Source: Desulfobacterales bacterium
GTDB lineage: Bacteria; Desulfobacterota; DSM-4660; Desulfatiglandales; Desulfatiglandaceae
Assembly: GCA_027024445.1 (NCBI GenBank)
Contig: JALVSJ010000292.1
Coordinates: 1 to 37,187, forward strand
Length of the DNA: 37,187 bases
Reading direction: 5' to 3'
The notes under the pieces are model-generated. The model was not told where the DNA came from and did not search any database. It was given only the letters and a program-made list of their open reading frames with translations. Below are positions 9,030 through 21,480 of the stretch, piece by piece; the stretch's first letter is position 1, and each line of letters starts with the position of its first letter. The position numbers were made by a program, and so were the translations under genes.

Positions 9030-9058
9030 TTGAAATTTTATACAAAACTTCATTTAAT
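9030..9058 (+). promoter_or_regulatory. Promoter of the mreB operon
   Basis: TTGAAA (9030-9035) and TTTAAT (9053-9058) are separated by 17 bp, each one base from consensus. The promoter reads toward mreB, with an expected leader of about 80 bases. A strong AAAGGAG site lies just before the mreB ATG. Confidence 0.55.
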
Positions 9059-9080
9059 CACCAGCCAAAAAGTTTGTCAA
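9052..9080 (-). promoter_or_regulatory. Promoter of the rpmH operon
   Basis: On the minus strand a perfect TTGACA (9080-9075) is 17 bp from TTAAAT (9057-9052). It reads toward rpmH. Its -10 overlaps the -10 of the divergent mreB promoter on the opposite strand. Confidence 0.6.
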
Positions 9081-9131
9081 GGCAAATAAGACTTTTACCG
9101 ATTTTAAAAGAGGATTACTATTAGGATATGA

Positions 9132-10178
<1,047 letters not shown>

Positions 10179-10190
10179 GTAAATAATATA

Positions 10191-10290
10191 GGTGTTAGGC
10201 ATCAGGCGTTGGAGGTTGGGCGTTAGGCCCAGGGGATAGAGGAGGATGAAGATGTTTTTGCCTGACGCCTTGCACCTCGAGCCTTTGGCC
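10191..10290. repeat. Facing arrays of a degenerate GG-phased 7-bp repeat
   Basis: From 10191 seven successive heptamers follow without a gap: GGTGTTA, GGCATCA, GGCGTTG, GAGGTTG, GGCGTTA, GGCCCAG, GGGATAG. From 10290 back to 10256, the minus strand reads five more in phase: GGCCAAA, GGCTCGA, GGTGCAA, GGCGTCA, GGCAAAA. The two arrays face each other across 16 bp. Bases 10191-10207 and 10260-10276 form a 17-bp inverted repeat with 14 matches. A second array of the same kind lies at 26765-26813. It sits between mreB and mreC, inside an operon. The function is unknown. Confidence 0.7.
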
Positions 10291-10384
10291 TATTTCACGT
10301 AGCCCTCCCCGCTATTTGCTAATAACCGATTTTGGGTAAATATGACGATCATTACAGATAAATAACGAGGCACGAGATCGATCG

Positions 10385-11212
10385 TTGAGAGATTCTACGC
10401 CCTTTAGGAAGGCCTGGATATGGGCAGTGCTTATCATAATTGCCCTCTTATTACTGTCCTTTGGTTCGGGGGCAAATCGACAGTGGAACCTACTCGACAA
10501 AATAATAGTTGAGACCACAGCCCCTCTTCAGAGGCTTTTTACATGTGTAGTAGATGCTGCTGAGAACTTTTGGCTGGACTACTTCTATCTGGTGGGGGTC
10601 CGGCGGGAGAACAAGGAACTTCGTAAGCAGGTTCAGCGCCTGATGCTGGAAAACAGTCGCTATCGCGAACTTCTTTCCACCTACGAAAGACTTCAGGCCC
10701 TCCTCAAATTCAAACAGACCTTCAACGAACCGGTGGTGGCGGCCCGAGTTATCGGCAGGGACCCCAGCGGGTGGTTTAGGTCGGTTATCACGGACAAAGG
10801 AGAAAAGGACGGCCTCACTGTAGACATGCCGGTGATGAACGCCCGGGGAGTGGTTGGAAGGATAGTCTCAATTTCTCCCCATTACTCCAAGGTGTTGCTC
10901 ATAATAGATCAGAACAGTTCTGTGGACTGTCTCATCCAGAGATCGCGTGACAGGGGAATGGTAAAGGGGATTTCTGAGGAACTATGCAAGGTGGCCTATA
11001 TTGTAAAATCAAGTGACGTGAGGTTGGGAGACATGGTTGTAACTTCTGGATTGGGTGGGGTGTTCCCAAAAGGTCTCCCCCTTGGCACAATCACGAAGGT
11101 GGACGAAAAGCCGGGAGAACTGTTTAAAGATGTGGAGATGAGACCTGCGGTGGATTTCTCCAAGCTGGAAGAGGTCTTGGTAATACTAAGAAAGAATACT
11201 CGGTTCGAGTAA
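10385..11212 (+). CDS. mreC: Rod shape-determining protein MreC
   Basis: MreC is a bitopic periplasmic scaffold that links MreB filaments to PBP2/RodA and activates the pair. The 275-residue protein has a short basic N-terminus, one membrane helix (about 11-30), a coiled coil (about 65-110) and a C-terminal double beta-barrel region. The last carries typical segments such as VIGRDPSGWFRSVITDKGEKDG, shown here only as landmarks (starts near residue 121), and TSGLGGVFPKGLPLG. The start is TTG at 10385; there is an in-frame stop at 10343 and no in-frame ATG before the hydrophobic helix. GAGG is about 15 bp upstream, further than ideal, so initiation may be weak. Confidence 0.95.
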   Translation: MRDSTPFRKAWIWAVLIIIALLLLSFGSGANRQWNLLDKIIVETTAPLQRLFTCVVDAAENFWLDYFYLVGVRRENKELRKQVQRLMLENSRYRELLSTYERLQALLKFKQTFNEPVVAARVIGRDPSGWFRSVITDKGEKDGLTVDMPVMNARGVVGRIVSISPHYSKVLLIIDQNSSVDCLIQRSRDRGMVKGISEELCKVAYIVKSSDVRLGDMVVTSGLGGVFPKGLPLGTITKVDEKPGELFKDVEMRPAVDFSKLEEVLVILRKNTRFE

Positions 11213-11215
11213 GTA

Positions 11216-11758
11216 ATGGTGACCACGAGGCGAACTTTCATATTCTATGCAGTGGTGTGGGCAATGGGGCTGGTATTTTCCTTGATTAAGGGACAGTTCG
11301 CGGGTAAGGTCTTTCTGGGAGGCGGAGGAATAGATCTCATTGTAGTTCTGATGGCTTACCTTTATTTTCGTAGCGGTATATCCCAGGCAGGTCTTTTCTC
11401 GTTTATTCAGGGGATGTGTGTGGATGTCTATTCGGCAGGGTTTAGAGGCCTTTTTGTGTTTCTGAACCTCTGTGCCTTGGTTGTTATCGTCTTTGCATCC
11501 GGTTTCATTCACTTGAACAATCCCAGGGGGCAGATACTTATAGTTGCAATGGCTTGGGCCACGAAAAAGGGCTTGTTTTTTGCTCTGCTTATGGCACTGG
11601 GGGGAAAGGCGGCTGTAGGTGACGTTCTGCTATGGCCCCTCATTTTGACCTTCATTTTGACTGTGACTTCAGCTCCAATAGTGTTTTACTTTCTGGACCG
11701 TCTTCGCTTGTCCATTGGGGGCCATTTACCTCACAATGGCATCCTGCAAGAACATTAA
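11216..11758 (+). CDS. mreD: Rod shape-determining protein MreD
   Basis: A 180-residue hydrophobic protein with about five membrane segments, starting 3 bp after mreC. Position and topology match MreD, a poorly conserved integral membrane partner of MreC, RodA and PBP2. The family-type stretch GISQAGLFSFIQGMCVDVYS leads into a GFRGLFVFLNL segment. ATG at 11216 is followed directly by GTG; either could be used. No cytoplasmic domain is apparent. Confidence 0.85.
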   Translation: MVTTRRTFIFYAVVWAMGLVFSLIKGQFAGKVFLGGGGIDLIVVLMAYLYFRSGISQAGLFSFIQGMCVDVYSAGFRGLFVFLNLCALVVIVFASGFIHLNNPRGQILIVAMAWATKKGLFFALLMALGGKAAVGDVLLWPLILTFILTVTSAPIVFYFLDRLRLSIGGHLPHNGILQEH

Positions 11759-11779
11759 GATGGTAGAGGCAGGAGAGCT

Positions 11780-13648
11780 TTGAAGACTTCCATCCTTGAT
11801 CCTATTTCCATAGAGGTACTGAACAAACAGGTTCGAAAGGCCAGTGTGTTGGTCATGATAGCCTTTGCAATCCTTGTGTTAAAGCTATGGTCCCTTCAGA
11901 TCCTTAGCGGTCCCCAATATAGGATCAAATCAGAGAACAACCGGATAAGATTACAGGATATACCACCATACAGGGGGCTAATATATGACCGAACCGGCGC
12001 CCTTTTGGTGACCAATAGGCCTTCATACGACCTTTGCGTGGTTCCTGAGGATGTAAAGGATACGGGGGCACTGTTAGAAAGATTGGCGAAGCTGGTGTGT
12101 TTGGATCAAGGTCGTGCGCTAGAACTGATTCGTAAGGTCAAAAGGGCCAAGCCCTTTCAACCTGTGTGTATAAAAAGGGGGCTGACGAGGGATGAAGTAG
12201 CCTTGATAGAGACGCACAGATTCAATTTACCCGGTGTTTTGATCAGGGTGGCACCGCAGAGGCGTTATCTCATGGGGGATCTTGCCTCACACCTGCTGGG
12301 TTATCTCGGAGAAGTGACTGAGAAAGAGCTAAGGACAAAGCGTTACTTTGGGGCCAGGGTAGGGGATCTCGTTGGCAAAGCTGGCGTGGAACTCAAATGG
12401 CAGCGATCCTTGGGGGGATTAAGGGGAGGGGAGCAGGTAGAGGTTGATGCAGCAGGCAGGCAGATACGGGTTGTGTCCAGTCAGCCTCCGCACCCTGGGG
12501 CCAATGTTTACCTCACTATTGACCTTGAACTCCAAAGGGTAGCTGAAGAGGCGCTTGGAGACAAAACAGGTGCAGTAGTGGCCATTGATCCAAACAACGG
12601 ACAGGTTCTGGCAATGGTTAGCAAACCTTCCTTTGACCCTAACCTCTTCGTGGGGGGGATAGCCCCTGACGTTTGGAAGGAGATGGTAACCAGTAAGAGG
12701 TACCCTCTTCAAAATCGGGCAATCGCCGGATTATATTCTCCCGGGTCTGTGTTCAAAATCGTGGTGGCATTGGCAGCGCTGGAAGAAGGTGCGGCAGATC
12801 CCGAGGAGGAGATATGGTGCCCTGGCTGGCTGCAGGTGGGCAACAGGACATTCCGATGCTGGAAAAAGGCGGGACATGGAAAGGTGAAGCTGCACAGGGC
12901 CCTTGTGGAGTCATGTGACGTATATTTTTACACCCTCGGCAAGAGACTGGGGGCGGACAAAATCGCTGCTTATGCAAGGAAGATGGGCCTTGGTACAAAA
13001 ACGGGATTTGATCTCGGATTCGAGAGGTCCGGGCTTGTGCCGACTCGCTCATGGAAACTGAGAAAGTGGGGAATTCCGTGGCAGATGGGTGAGACGTTGT
13101 CCTTTGCAATAGGACAGAGCTACCTACTCATTACACCTCTTCAAGCGGCTTGCCTAATTTCTTCAGTATTCAACGGGGGATACCTCTACGAGCCGCAGGT
13201 AAGTAAGCTGGTTCAGGACACTGAAGGAAATGTTCTGTATGCCTTCAGGCCAAGGATTAAAGGACAACTCAGCTTTTCCGAAGAACATATGCAAATAATA
13301 AGGGATGCGCTGGTGGGAGTGGTAAATGAGCGGCGTGGCACAGGTAAGAGGGCTGCCATTGACGGGATCCAGGTGGCAGGAAAGACGGGAACAGCTCAGG
13401 TGGTTGGGTTGGAAAAAGGCGAGAAGAATAACACTGAGGACGAAAGGTTTAAAGATCATGCCTGGTTTGTGGCCATTGCTCCTGCTGAGAACCCCCAGAT
13501 AGCAGTGAGTGTTCTTGTGGAACATGGAGGGCATGGGGGCAGCGGAGCAGCTCCTATCGCAAAGCAAGTGATACAGCACTATTTACGGGAAAAAGGCATG
13601 CTTAACCCGGGCGGAGACACTGATAGCATTATTCGCAGGGACAGATAA
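11780..13648 (+). CDS. mrdA: Penicillin-binding protein 2 (elongasome transpeptidase)
   Basis: PBP2 cross-links peptidoglycan during side-wall elongation. The 622-residue protein has a cytoplasmic tail, one membrane helix (about 22-42), a pedestal/dimerisation domain beginning with the DIPPYRGLIYDRTG segment, and a C-terminal transpeptidase domain. Active-site motifs are S323-x-x-K326 (SVFK), S378-C-D380 and K535-T-G537. All three are in the right order and spacing, so the enzyme should be active. The start is TTG with AGGAG 5 bp upstream. It is followed 5 bp downstream by rodA, its glycosyltransferase partner. Confidence 0.96.
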   Translation: MKTSILDPISIEVLNKQVRKASVLVMIAFAILVLKLWSLQILSGPQYRIKSENNRIRLQDIPPYRGLIYDRTGALLVTNRPSYDLCVVPEDVKDTGALLERLAKLVCLDQGRALELIRKVKRAKPFQPVCIKRGLTRDEVALIETHRFNLPGVLIRVAPQRRYLMGDLASHLLGYLGEVTEKELRTKRYFGARVGDLVGKAGVELKWQRSLGGLRGGEQVEVDAAGRQIRVVSSQPPHPGANVYLTIDLELQRVAEEALGDKTGAVVAIDPNNGQVLAMVSKPSFDPNLFVGGIAPDVWKEMVTSKRYPLQNRAIAGLYSPGSVFKIVVALAALEEGAADPEEEIWCPGWLQVGNRTFRCWKKAGHGKVKLHRALVESCDVYFYTLGKRLGADKIAAYARKMGLGTKTGFDLGFERSGLVPTRSWKLRKWGIPWQMGETLSFAIGQSYLLITPLQAACLISSVFNGGYLYEPQVSKLVQDTEGNVLYAFRPRIKGQLSFSEEHMQIIRDALVGVVNERRGTGKRAAIDGIQVAGKTGTAQVVGLEKGEKNNTEDERFKDHAWFVAIAPAENPQIAVSVLVEHGGHGGSGAAPIAKQVIQHYLREKGMLNPGGDTDSIIRRDR

Positions 13649-13653
13649 AACAA

Positions 13654-14757
13654 ATGTTTGATCGTCGGCTCGTACAGAATTTCGATTGGTTCATCCTCAT
13701 AATTCTCTTGTGCATCGCGGGAGCGAGTATTGTCAATCTGTATAGCGCCACATTCCCCATCAAGGAGCATGGAGGCTCCCATGTATTCATCAGGCAGATA
13801 TACTGGTACGGACTCGGTTTTGCAGCTTTTTTCCTTATGACCACATTTAACTACTTCCGCCTTGAGCGTCTGGCATATCCTGCATACTTTTTTTCCATTG
13901 CCCTTCTGGTGCTGGTATTAGTTATAGGTAAGATATCTTCTGGATCACAGAGATGGCTAAGCCTGGGGCCAATTTCATTTCAGCCCTCGGAGCTTGTAAA
14001 GATTACCCTTGTCCTGGCTCTTTCCCGATTTTTCAGTGAAAAAAAGGAGTTCAAAGAATATAAGTTGAGAGATCTCTGGATACCGTTTGCCCTTGTCGTT
14101 GGTCCCTTTGTGCTGGTGGTAAAAGAGCCTGATCTTGGAACGGCTTTACTGTTGGTACTTTTGGGTGCCTCAGTAATTTTTTTGGCAAAGATCCACTGGA
14201 GGTCAATACTAATCCTTGTGCTTTCTGTAATGATAGTGGCCCCTTTTGTATGGCTGCACCTCAAGCCGTACCAACAACGACGGATTCTCACCTTTTTGAG
14301 ACCTGACATGGATCCTCTCGGAGCTGGTTATCACATAAATCAGTCGAAGATAGCCATTGGAAGCGGTCTCCTTCGGGGAAAGGGGTTTTTACAGGGGACG
14401 CAGACAAGGCTTCATTTCTTGCCCGAGCAGCATACCGATTTCGCTTTTTCAGTTTGGGCAGAAGAATGGGGATTTATAGGGTCAATATTCCTGCTGGGAT
14501 TGTACCTCCTAATTATTCTCTGGGGCATATATATTGCAAAGAATTCTAAGGACAAGTTCGGTGCCATGTTGGCCATGGGGATAACCGCAATAATATTCTG
14601 GCAGGTAATAATAAATGTAGGAATGGTGACAGGCCTGCTTCCTGTGGTGGGAATACCTTTGGTGCTATTCAGTTACGGTGGTTCTTCGCTGGTTTCCACT
14701 ATGGCAGGGCTGGGCATACTTATGAACATCAGGATGAGGCGCTTTATGTTTCAATAA
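13654..14757 (+). CDS. rodA: Rod shape-determining SEDS glycosyltransferase RodA
   Basis: RodA polymerises glycan strands from lipid II in complex with PBP2. The 367-residue protein has about ten membrane helices. The SEDS signature region VVKEPDLGTALL contains the catalytically important Asp160. FLPEQHTDFAFSVWAEEWGFIG and the C-terminal SYGGSSLV segment are family landmarks. It is the last gene of the mre-mrd cluster; the ribosome binding site before its ATG is poor, so it probably depends on coupling with mrdA 5 bp upstream. Confidence 0.96.
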   Translation: MFDRRLVQNFDWFILIILLCIAGASIVNLYSATFPIKEHGGSHVFIRQIYWYGLGFAAFFLMTTFNYFRLERLAYPAYFFSIALLVLVLVIGKISSGSQRWLSLGPISFQPSELVKITLVLALSRFFSEKKEFKEYKLRDLWIPFALVVGPFVLVVKEPDLGTALLLVLLGASVIFLAKIHWRSILILVLSVMIVAPFVWLHLKPYQQRRILTFLRPDMDPLGAGYHINQSKIAIGSGLLRGKGFLQGTQTRLHFLPEQHTDFAFSVWAEEWGFIGSIFLLGLYLLIILWGIYIAKNSKDKFGAMLAMGITAIIFWQVIINVGMVTGLLPVVGIPLVLFSYGGSSLVSTMAGLGILMNIRMRRFMFQ

Positions 14758-14944
14758 TATACAAGGAGATTTGTTGTGTTGTGGCCAGATATTCTTGGGC
14801 ATAGCGGCAGCAACGGAGAGTGAAAAACCATAGATCAGTGATTCAAAGTACTTCATATTTATTTGTTTTTAAGACTTTGTGATTTTTCTTGCAAAAGCTG
14901 AAACCTTATGGTAAGGAGCCAAAACTGGTAGAAGGGGTGCTGTC

Positions 14945-15316
14945 ATGAAGAAGACTAAAGAAGAGATGAATGCCTTTTTGGGCGAAGGCACTGAGTTTGA
15001 GGGGAAGCTGTCTTTCACTGGCTCGGTGCGGTTGGATGGCCGCTTTAAAGGTGAAATCTTCAGCGAGGGCACATTGGTCGTGGGTGATTCGGCCTCCATT
15101 GAGGGGGAAATCGATGTGTCAGAGATCATAGTGAGCGGAGAAATCAAGGGCAGTATTACTGCATCTAAGCGTATAGAGATTCACGCCCCTGGGAAGGTGT
15201 TTGGAAACATTCAGTCACCTGTCGTGATAATTGATGAGGGTGTCATCTTTGAAGGGACGTGCAAGATGCGGTCGCTCGACAAGGAAGACGAAAAAAAAGT
15301 AGCGGTCATCTCCTAG
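14945..15316 (+). CDS. Bactofilin family cytoskeletal protein
   Basis: A 123-residue protein made almost entirely of a repeating short beta-strand pattern (GTEFEGKLSF, GSVRLDGRFKGEI, GTLVVGDSASIEGEID, GEIKGSIT, GKVFGNI), with short charged ends. This is the right-handed beta-helix of bactofilins (DUF583/CcmA). They polymerise without nucleotide and recruit peptidoglycan enzymes or shape cells. Its position 187 bp after rodA fits a role in shape or envelope growth. The gap before it carries no gene I trust. AAGG lies within 15 bp of the ATG. No membrane segment is visible. Confidence 0.92.
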   Translation: MKKTKEEMNAFLGEGTEFEGKLSFTGSVRLDGRFKGEIFSEGTLVVGDSASIEGEIDVSEIIVSGEIKGSITASKRIEIHAPGKVFGNIQSPVVIIDEGVIFEGTCKMRSLDKEDEKKVAVIS

Positions 15317-15351
15317 TTTCTGCAGAAAAATTCCACCCCTTAAAAAAAGCT

Positions 15352-15380
15352 TTGACAAGGTAATTATTTTTTTGTAAAAG
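15352..15380 (+). promoter_or_regulatory. Promoter of the ATP synthase operon
   Basis: A perfect TTGACA (15352-15357) is followed after a 17-bp AT-rich spacer by TAAAAG (15375-15380). It lies about 58 bp before the first atp gene and after the bactofilin stop codon. Confidence 0.65.
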
Positions 15381-15437
15381 GCGTTACCCGTTGAGGCGTG
15401 AACCTATTGGATTAGTTTAGAAAAGGATGCGTTTGCT

Positions 15438-15866
15438 ATGCTGAAGATTGACATCTCGCTAATCTATCAAATCGTTAATTTTCTGTTTTTGCTGTTTGTA
15501 TTAAACCTTATCCTTTACAGACCCATCCGCAATATTATTAGAAAAAGAAAAGAGGAAATAGAGGGCCTCGAGAACGCGATTCAGCAGTATCAAACTCGAG
15601 CGGAGGAGAATGCTAGGAGCATTGAAGAGGGGATGATACTTGCCAGGAAAGAGGGCTTTCGAGAAAAGGAAGCTATTAAGGAACAGGGGATAGAAGAGGA
15701 GCGCTCCATTTTGTCCGAAGCCATGGCCAAAGCAGGCGACAAGGTTCAGGAGGCCAAGAAAGAGATCGAGGCCAAGGTAGAAGAAGTGCGAAAAGAGCTG
15801 GAGAGCCAGGTCGCCAATTTCTCTGCCGAGCTTGTTCAAAAGATATTGGGGAGGAGTGTTCAATGA
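15438..15866 (+). CDS. atpF: ATP synthase F0 subunit b' (first b-type subunit)
   Basis: A 142-residue protein with one N-terminal membrane helix (about 9-27, rich in Leu/Phe) followed by a continuous charged coiled coil. This is the F-ATPase peripheral stalk b fold. It is the shorter of two adjacent b-type genes; a b/b' heterodimer is expected in deltaproteobacteria of this operon type. It is first in the operon and overlaps the next gene by 4 bp (ATGA), implying translational coupling. Confidence 0.9.
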   Translation: MLKIDISLIYQIVNFLFLLFVLNLILYRPIRNIIRKRKEEIEGLENAIQQYQTRAEENARSIEEGMILARKEGFREKEAIKEQGIEEERSILSEAMAKAGDKVQEAKKEIEAKVEEVRKELESQVANFSAELVQKILGRSVQ

Positions 15867-16483
15867 GCCGGATAAAAGGCTTATCAAAGATATTTAGACA
15901 GGTATGTTTGGTATTAGGAACCTTGGTGTTGGTGTGGGTTCCATCAGGGCTACTATGGGCTGCTGAGCACGGCGGAGAGGCGGCTTCCCATGAAGGGGGC
16001 GGTGCGGTCAGAGATCTAGTTGCTAGAATTATTAATTTCGCGTTAATGGTTATCATTCTTTTTGTGGTGATCCGAAAAGGTTCCCTGAAGGATTTTTTCG
16101 TTTCTAGAAGAGAACAGATAAGACAGAAGCTCGACGAGTTACGAAAAGGGAAAAGTGAGGCTGAGGCGAGGGTCAGGGAGCTTGAGCAAAAGTTGAAAGA
16201 GTTCGAGCGAGAAAAAGAAAGGATATTGGAACAGTTTAAGGCGGAAGGGATTGCCGAGAAAGAGCGGATCATAAAGGAAGCCAAAGAGAGGGCGGAGCAA
16301 ATCCTGCAGCAAGCGGAATTTACAATCCAAAGAGAAATGGATGCTGCCAGGGCAAGACTTCGGGAAGAAGTTGCGGAACTGGCCACAAAGAAGGCAGCAG
16401 AGATTATTGCCAAGAACATAACAGACAAAGACCAAGAGAATTTGGTAAGCGAATTCATAGAAAGGGTGGAGAAGTTACATTGA
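15863..16483 (+). CDS. atpF: ATP synthase F0 subunit b (second b-type subunit)
   Basis: A 206-residue b subunit with an unusual N-terminus. A first hydrophobic stretch (about 13-33) resembles a signal peptide and is followed by a short His/Gly/Glu-rich segment. A second hydrophobic stretch (about 54-70) is the canonical b-subunit membrane helix, and a long coiled coil runs from about 80 to 200. The extra N-terminal segment is known in b subunits of related organisms, where the mature form may be processed. With the preceding gene it should form the heterodimeric peripheral stalk. It overlaps atpH by 4 bp through TTGA. Confidence 0.92.
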   Translation: MSRIKGLSKIFRQVCLVLGTLVLVWVPSGLLWAAEHGGEAASHEGGGAVRDLVARIINFALMVIILFVVIRKGSLKDFFVSRREQIRQKLDELRKGKSEAEARVRELEQKLKEFEREKERILEQFKAEGIAEKERIIKEAKERAEQILQQAEFTIQREMDAARARLREEVAELATKKAAEIIAKNITDKDQENLVSEFIERVEKLH

Positions 16484-17031
16484 TTAGCTCCAAGATTTCC
16501 AGAAGGTATGCAAAGGCTCTGTTCGGCATCGGCCGAGAAGATGGTAATTACGAGGCCTACGGTAAGTGCTTGAAGGAGTTCGTTCAATTCTGTGAGGAAA
16601 ATAAAGATTTTTATAGGGTGATCTCCAGCAAGATATTTTCCACTGAAGAGCGGACTCGTGTACTTGATGCGGTACTTGCCAAGTCAGATTTTCCAGACGT
16701 TGTAAAGAATTTCTTGAGAGTGCTTCTGGATAAAGACAGGATGGAGGCCATAGCGGCCATTTCCGAGTACTATACAAAACTCACCGATGAGGTCTCCAAT
16801 ATAACCAGGGCAAACATCATAACGGCGCGGCCTTTACGGGATGACGCCCTTGAGAAACTACGACAGGGTCTGGAAAAACTCACCGGTAAAACGGTGAAGG
16901 CTGAACTAACACAAGACGATTCCCTGATTGGGGGGGTCGTTGTGAAGATTGGCGATATGGTGTTGGACGGCAGTGTAAAGGCCCAGCTGGAGGGTCTAAA
17001 AGAATCATTAAAAAGGGGTGAATATAGCTAA
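16480..17031 (+). CDS. atpH: ATP synthase F1 subunit delta
   Basis: AtpH caps the F1 head and joins it to the b stalk. The 183-residue protein has the helical N-terminal domain ([13 protein letters not shown] near the start) and the C-terminal part with [20 protein letters not shown], both family hallmarks. The start is TTG at 16480, overlapping the stop of the upstream b gene in the sequence TTGA; no ATG lies before the conserved SRRYAKALF motif. The stop overlaps the atpA ATG by one base. Confidence 0.95.
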   Translation: MISSKISRRYAKALFGIGREDGNYEAYGKCLKEFVQFCEENKDFYRVISSKIFSTEERTRVLDAVLAKSDFPDVVKNFLRVLLDKDRMEAIAAISEYYTKLTDEVSNITRANIITARPLRDDALEKLRQGLEKLTGKTVKAELTQDDSLIGGVVVKIGDMVLDGSVKAQLEGLKESLKRGEYS

Positions 17032-18545
17032 TGGAGATCAGAGCAGAAGAAATAAGTCAGGTCATAAGGGATCAGATTAAGGACTATGAAAAGAGAGTAG
17101 AGGTCAGTGAAACAGGGGTTGTTCTGTCCGTTGGAGACGGAATTGCCAGGGTCTATGGCGTCGAAAAGGCCATGGCCATGGAGATGCTTGAATTCCCGGG
17201 GGGGATCTACGGGCTATGCCTTAATCTGGAAGAAGACAACGTGGGTGTGGCCATTATGGGAGATGACTCCCAGATCAAAGAAGGCGACACAGTGAAACGA
17301 ACCGGCAGAATTGCCCAGATTCCCGTGGGGGAGGCGGTGCTGGGGCGTGTTATTGATGCTGTCGGACAGCCCTTGGATGGCAAGGGCCCCATTAACGCCA
17401 CTGAGTATCGTAGGATCGAGATGGTGGCCCCGGGCGTTGTGGCCAGGCAACCTGTGAAGGAACCCATGTATACGGGTATTAAGGCCATTGATGCCATGAC
17501 ACCCATCGGCCGGGGACAGCGTGAGTTGATTATCGGCGATCGACAAATAGGAAAGACGGCCATTTGTGTAGACGCCATAATTAACCAGAAGAATACAGAT
17601 ATTTATTGCATCTATGTGGCAATCGGGCAAAAGAAATCTACTGTGGCTCAGGTGGTGGATATCCTGGAACGCCATGGGGCCATGGAGTATACCACTGTTG
17701 TCGCGGCGTGTGCTAGTGACCCTGCAACACAGCAGTTCATTGCTCCCTATTCAGGGTGTGCGATAGGGGAATATTACCGTGACAGTGGCAGACATGCCTT
17801 GATCATCTATGATGACCTTTCCAAGCAGGCTGCTGCATATCGTCAGGTTTCTCTGCTTCTGAGGCGTCCACCCGGCCGTGAGGCCTATCCTGGCGATATT
17901 TTCTACAATCACTCCAGACTGCTGGAACGTGCAGCAAAGCTAAATGATGAATTGGGCGGTGGTTCTTTGACTGCTCTCCCGATAATCGAGACTCAGGCCG
18001 GTGACGTCTCCGCATACATCCCCACGAACGTGATCTCCATTACCGATGGGCAGGTTTACCTGGAACCCGGGCTGTTTTTCTCAGGGGTGCGTCCTGCCAT
18101 TAATGTGGGGTTATCGGTGTCCCGTGTCGGTGGGGCGGCCCAGACAAAGGCCATGAAAAAGGTCGCGGGAACCTTGCGCCTGGATATGGCACAGTACAGG
18201 GAACTTGAGGCCTTTGCTCAGTTCGGCAGTGACTTGGATAAAGCTACACAGCAACAATTGGCCAGAGGCCAGAGGCTGGTGGAGGTTCTCAAACAACCCC
18301 AATACCAGCCGATGGCTGCTGAAAAGGAAGTGGCGATCTTATTTGCAGGAGCCCATGGCTACCTGGATGAATGGCCAGTAGAATCTATTGCAGATTATGA
18401 AAAACAGATGCTCGAGTTTATGGAAAGCAAGCACCCGGAACTTCTTCAGGAGATAAAAGAGAAAAATGACATTTCCGAGGAGCTTGAAGGAAAATTGAAA
18501 TCCGCGCTGGACGAATTCAGGGGGATTTTTCAACCAGCATCTTAG
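17031..18545 (+). CDS. atpA: ATP synthase F1 subunit alpha
   Basis: The 504-residue alpha subunit forms the non-catalytic nucleotide sites of the F1 hexamer. The P-loop GDRQIGKTA spans 169-177 with Lys175. The family signature [17 protein letters not shown] lies near residues 360-376. It begins one base into the atpH stop codon, so expression is coupled. Length and motifs are normal. Confidence 0.98.
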   Translation: MEIRAEEISQVIRDQIKDYEKRVEVSETGVVLSVGDGIARVYGVEKAMAMEMLEFPGGIYGLCLNLEEDNVGVAIMGDDSQIKEGDTVKRTGRIAQIPVGEAVLGRVIDAVGQPLDGKGPINATEYRRIEMVAPGVVARQPVKEPMYTGIKAIDAMTPIGRGQRELIIGDRQIGKTAICVDAIINQKNTDIYCIYVAIGQKKSTVAQVVDILERHGAMEYTTVVAACASDPATQQFIAPYSGCAIGEYYRDSGRHALIIYDDLSKQAAAYRQVSLLLRRPPGREAYPGDIFYNHSRLLERAAKLNDELGGGSLTALPIIETQAGDVSAYIPTNVISITDGQVYLEPGLFFSGVRPAINVGLSVSRVGGAAQTKAMKKVAGTLRLDMAQYRELEAFAQFGSDLDKATQQQLARGQRLVEVLKQPQYQPMAAEKEVAILFAGAHGYLDEWPVESIADYEKQMLEFMESKHPELLQEIKEKNDISEELEGKLKSALDEFRGIFQPAS

Positions 18546-18620
18546 GAATTTCAATGGGATCAATCTTTTTTCTCTCTCTAAACCGATAACCTTGAGTTCT
18601 TAGAGTAAAGAGACGTTCTT

Positions 18621-20943
<2,323 letters not shown>

Positions 20944-20955
20944 AAGGGTGGATCT

Positions 20956-21366
20956 ATGGGTAACTTGTTCCTAGAAGTTGTAACCCCAGAAAGGGTTGTT
21001 GTTAGTCAGCAGGTGGATATTGTGGTGGCACCTGGTTCCCTTGGGGAGTTTGGTGTGCTGCAGGGCCATGTTCCGTTCCTTACAGGTATCTTGCCGGGAG
21101 AGTTGCGCTATAGTGCTGATGGCAGGACCGAGTATTTGGCGGTCACGACAGGGTTTGCCGAGGTCTCAGATAACAAGGTTTCAGTTTTGGTGGACGCTGC
21201 AGAGAAGGCCAAGGAAATTGATGTGGAGAGGGCCAAGAGGGCTATGGAGAGGGCCAAAGAAAGACTTTCCAGAGACCGAGGAACACCTGACATAGATTTC
21301 CAGAGAGCTGAGGCAGCGCTGAGGCGGGCAATAGCGCGGATCAAGGTAGCCGAGAAAGTAATGTAA
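20956..21366 (+). CDS. atpC: ATP synthase F1 subunit epsilon
   Basis: Epsilon binds gamma and the c-ring and can inhibit hydrolysis. The 136-residue protein has the N-terminal beta-sandwich (LEVVTPERVV, GSLGEFGVLQGHVPFLT) and a C-terminal helical hairpin rich in Arg, Lys and Glu. It is last in the operon and is followed by a strong intrinsic terminator. The a and c subunits (atpB, atpE) are not in this window, so the F0 ring must be encoded elsewhere. Confidence 0.97.
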   Translation: MGNLFLEVVTPERVVVSQQVDIVVAPGSLGEFGVLQGHVPFLTGILPGELRYSADGRTEYLAVTTGFAEVSDNKVSVLVDAAEKAKEIDVERAKRAMERAKERLSRDRGTPDIDFQRAEAALRRAIARIKVAEKVM

Positions 21367-21393
21367 CCGTTCAAAATAGCAAGAATATTTTGC

Positions 21394-21425
21394 AAAGGCA
21401 GGTCCAGAGGGCCTGCCTTTTTTAT
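21394..21425 (+). terminator. Rho-independent terminator after atpC
   Basis: AAAGGCAGGTCC (21394-21405) and GGGCCTGCCTTT (21409-21420) form a 12-bp stem with one T-G pair and an AGA loop, followed by a run of T. It is the only textbook intrinsic terminator I found in the window. Confidence 0.9.
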
Positions 21426-21480
21426 TGACCTTTCAAAGCTGGCAAGCTAATATTGCCTTAAATTCAGTGTGAGGTGGGAA

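Noticed and set aside
14773-14835. Short reading frame after rodA with AAGGAG and a TTG start
   Set aside because: Only about 20 codons with no recognisable pattern; more likely spacer DNA.
15676-16587. 303-codon minus-strand reading frame opposite the b subunits
   Set aside because: It is antisense to two clearly real atp genes. Its Ser/Ala/Phe-rich composition is the mirror of Glu/Lys-rich coiled-coil codons, with no recognisable motif.
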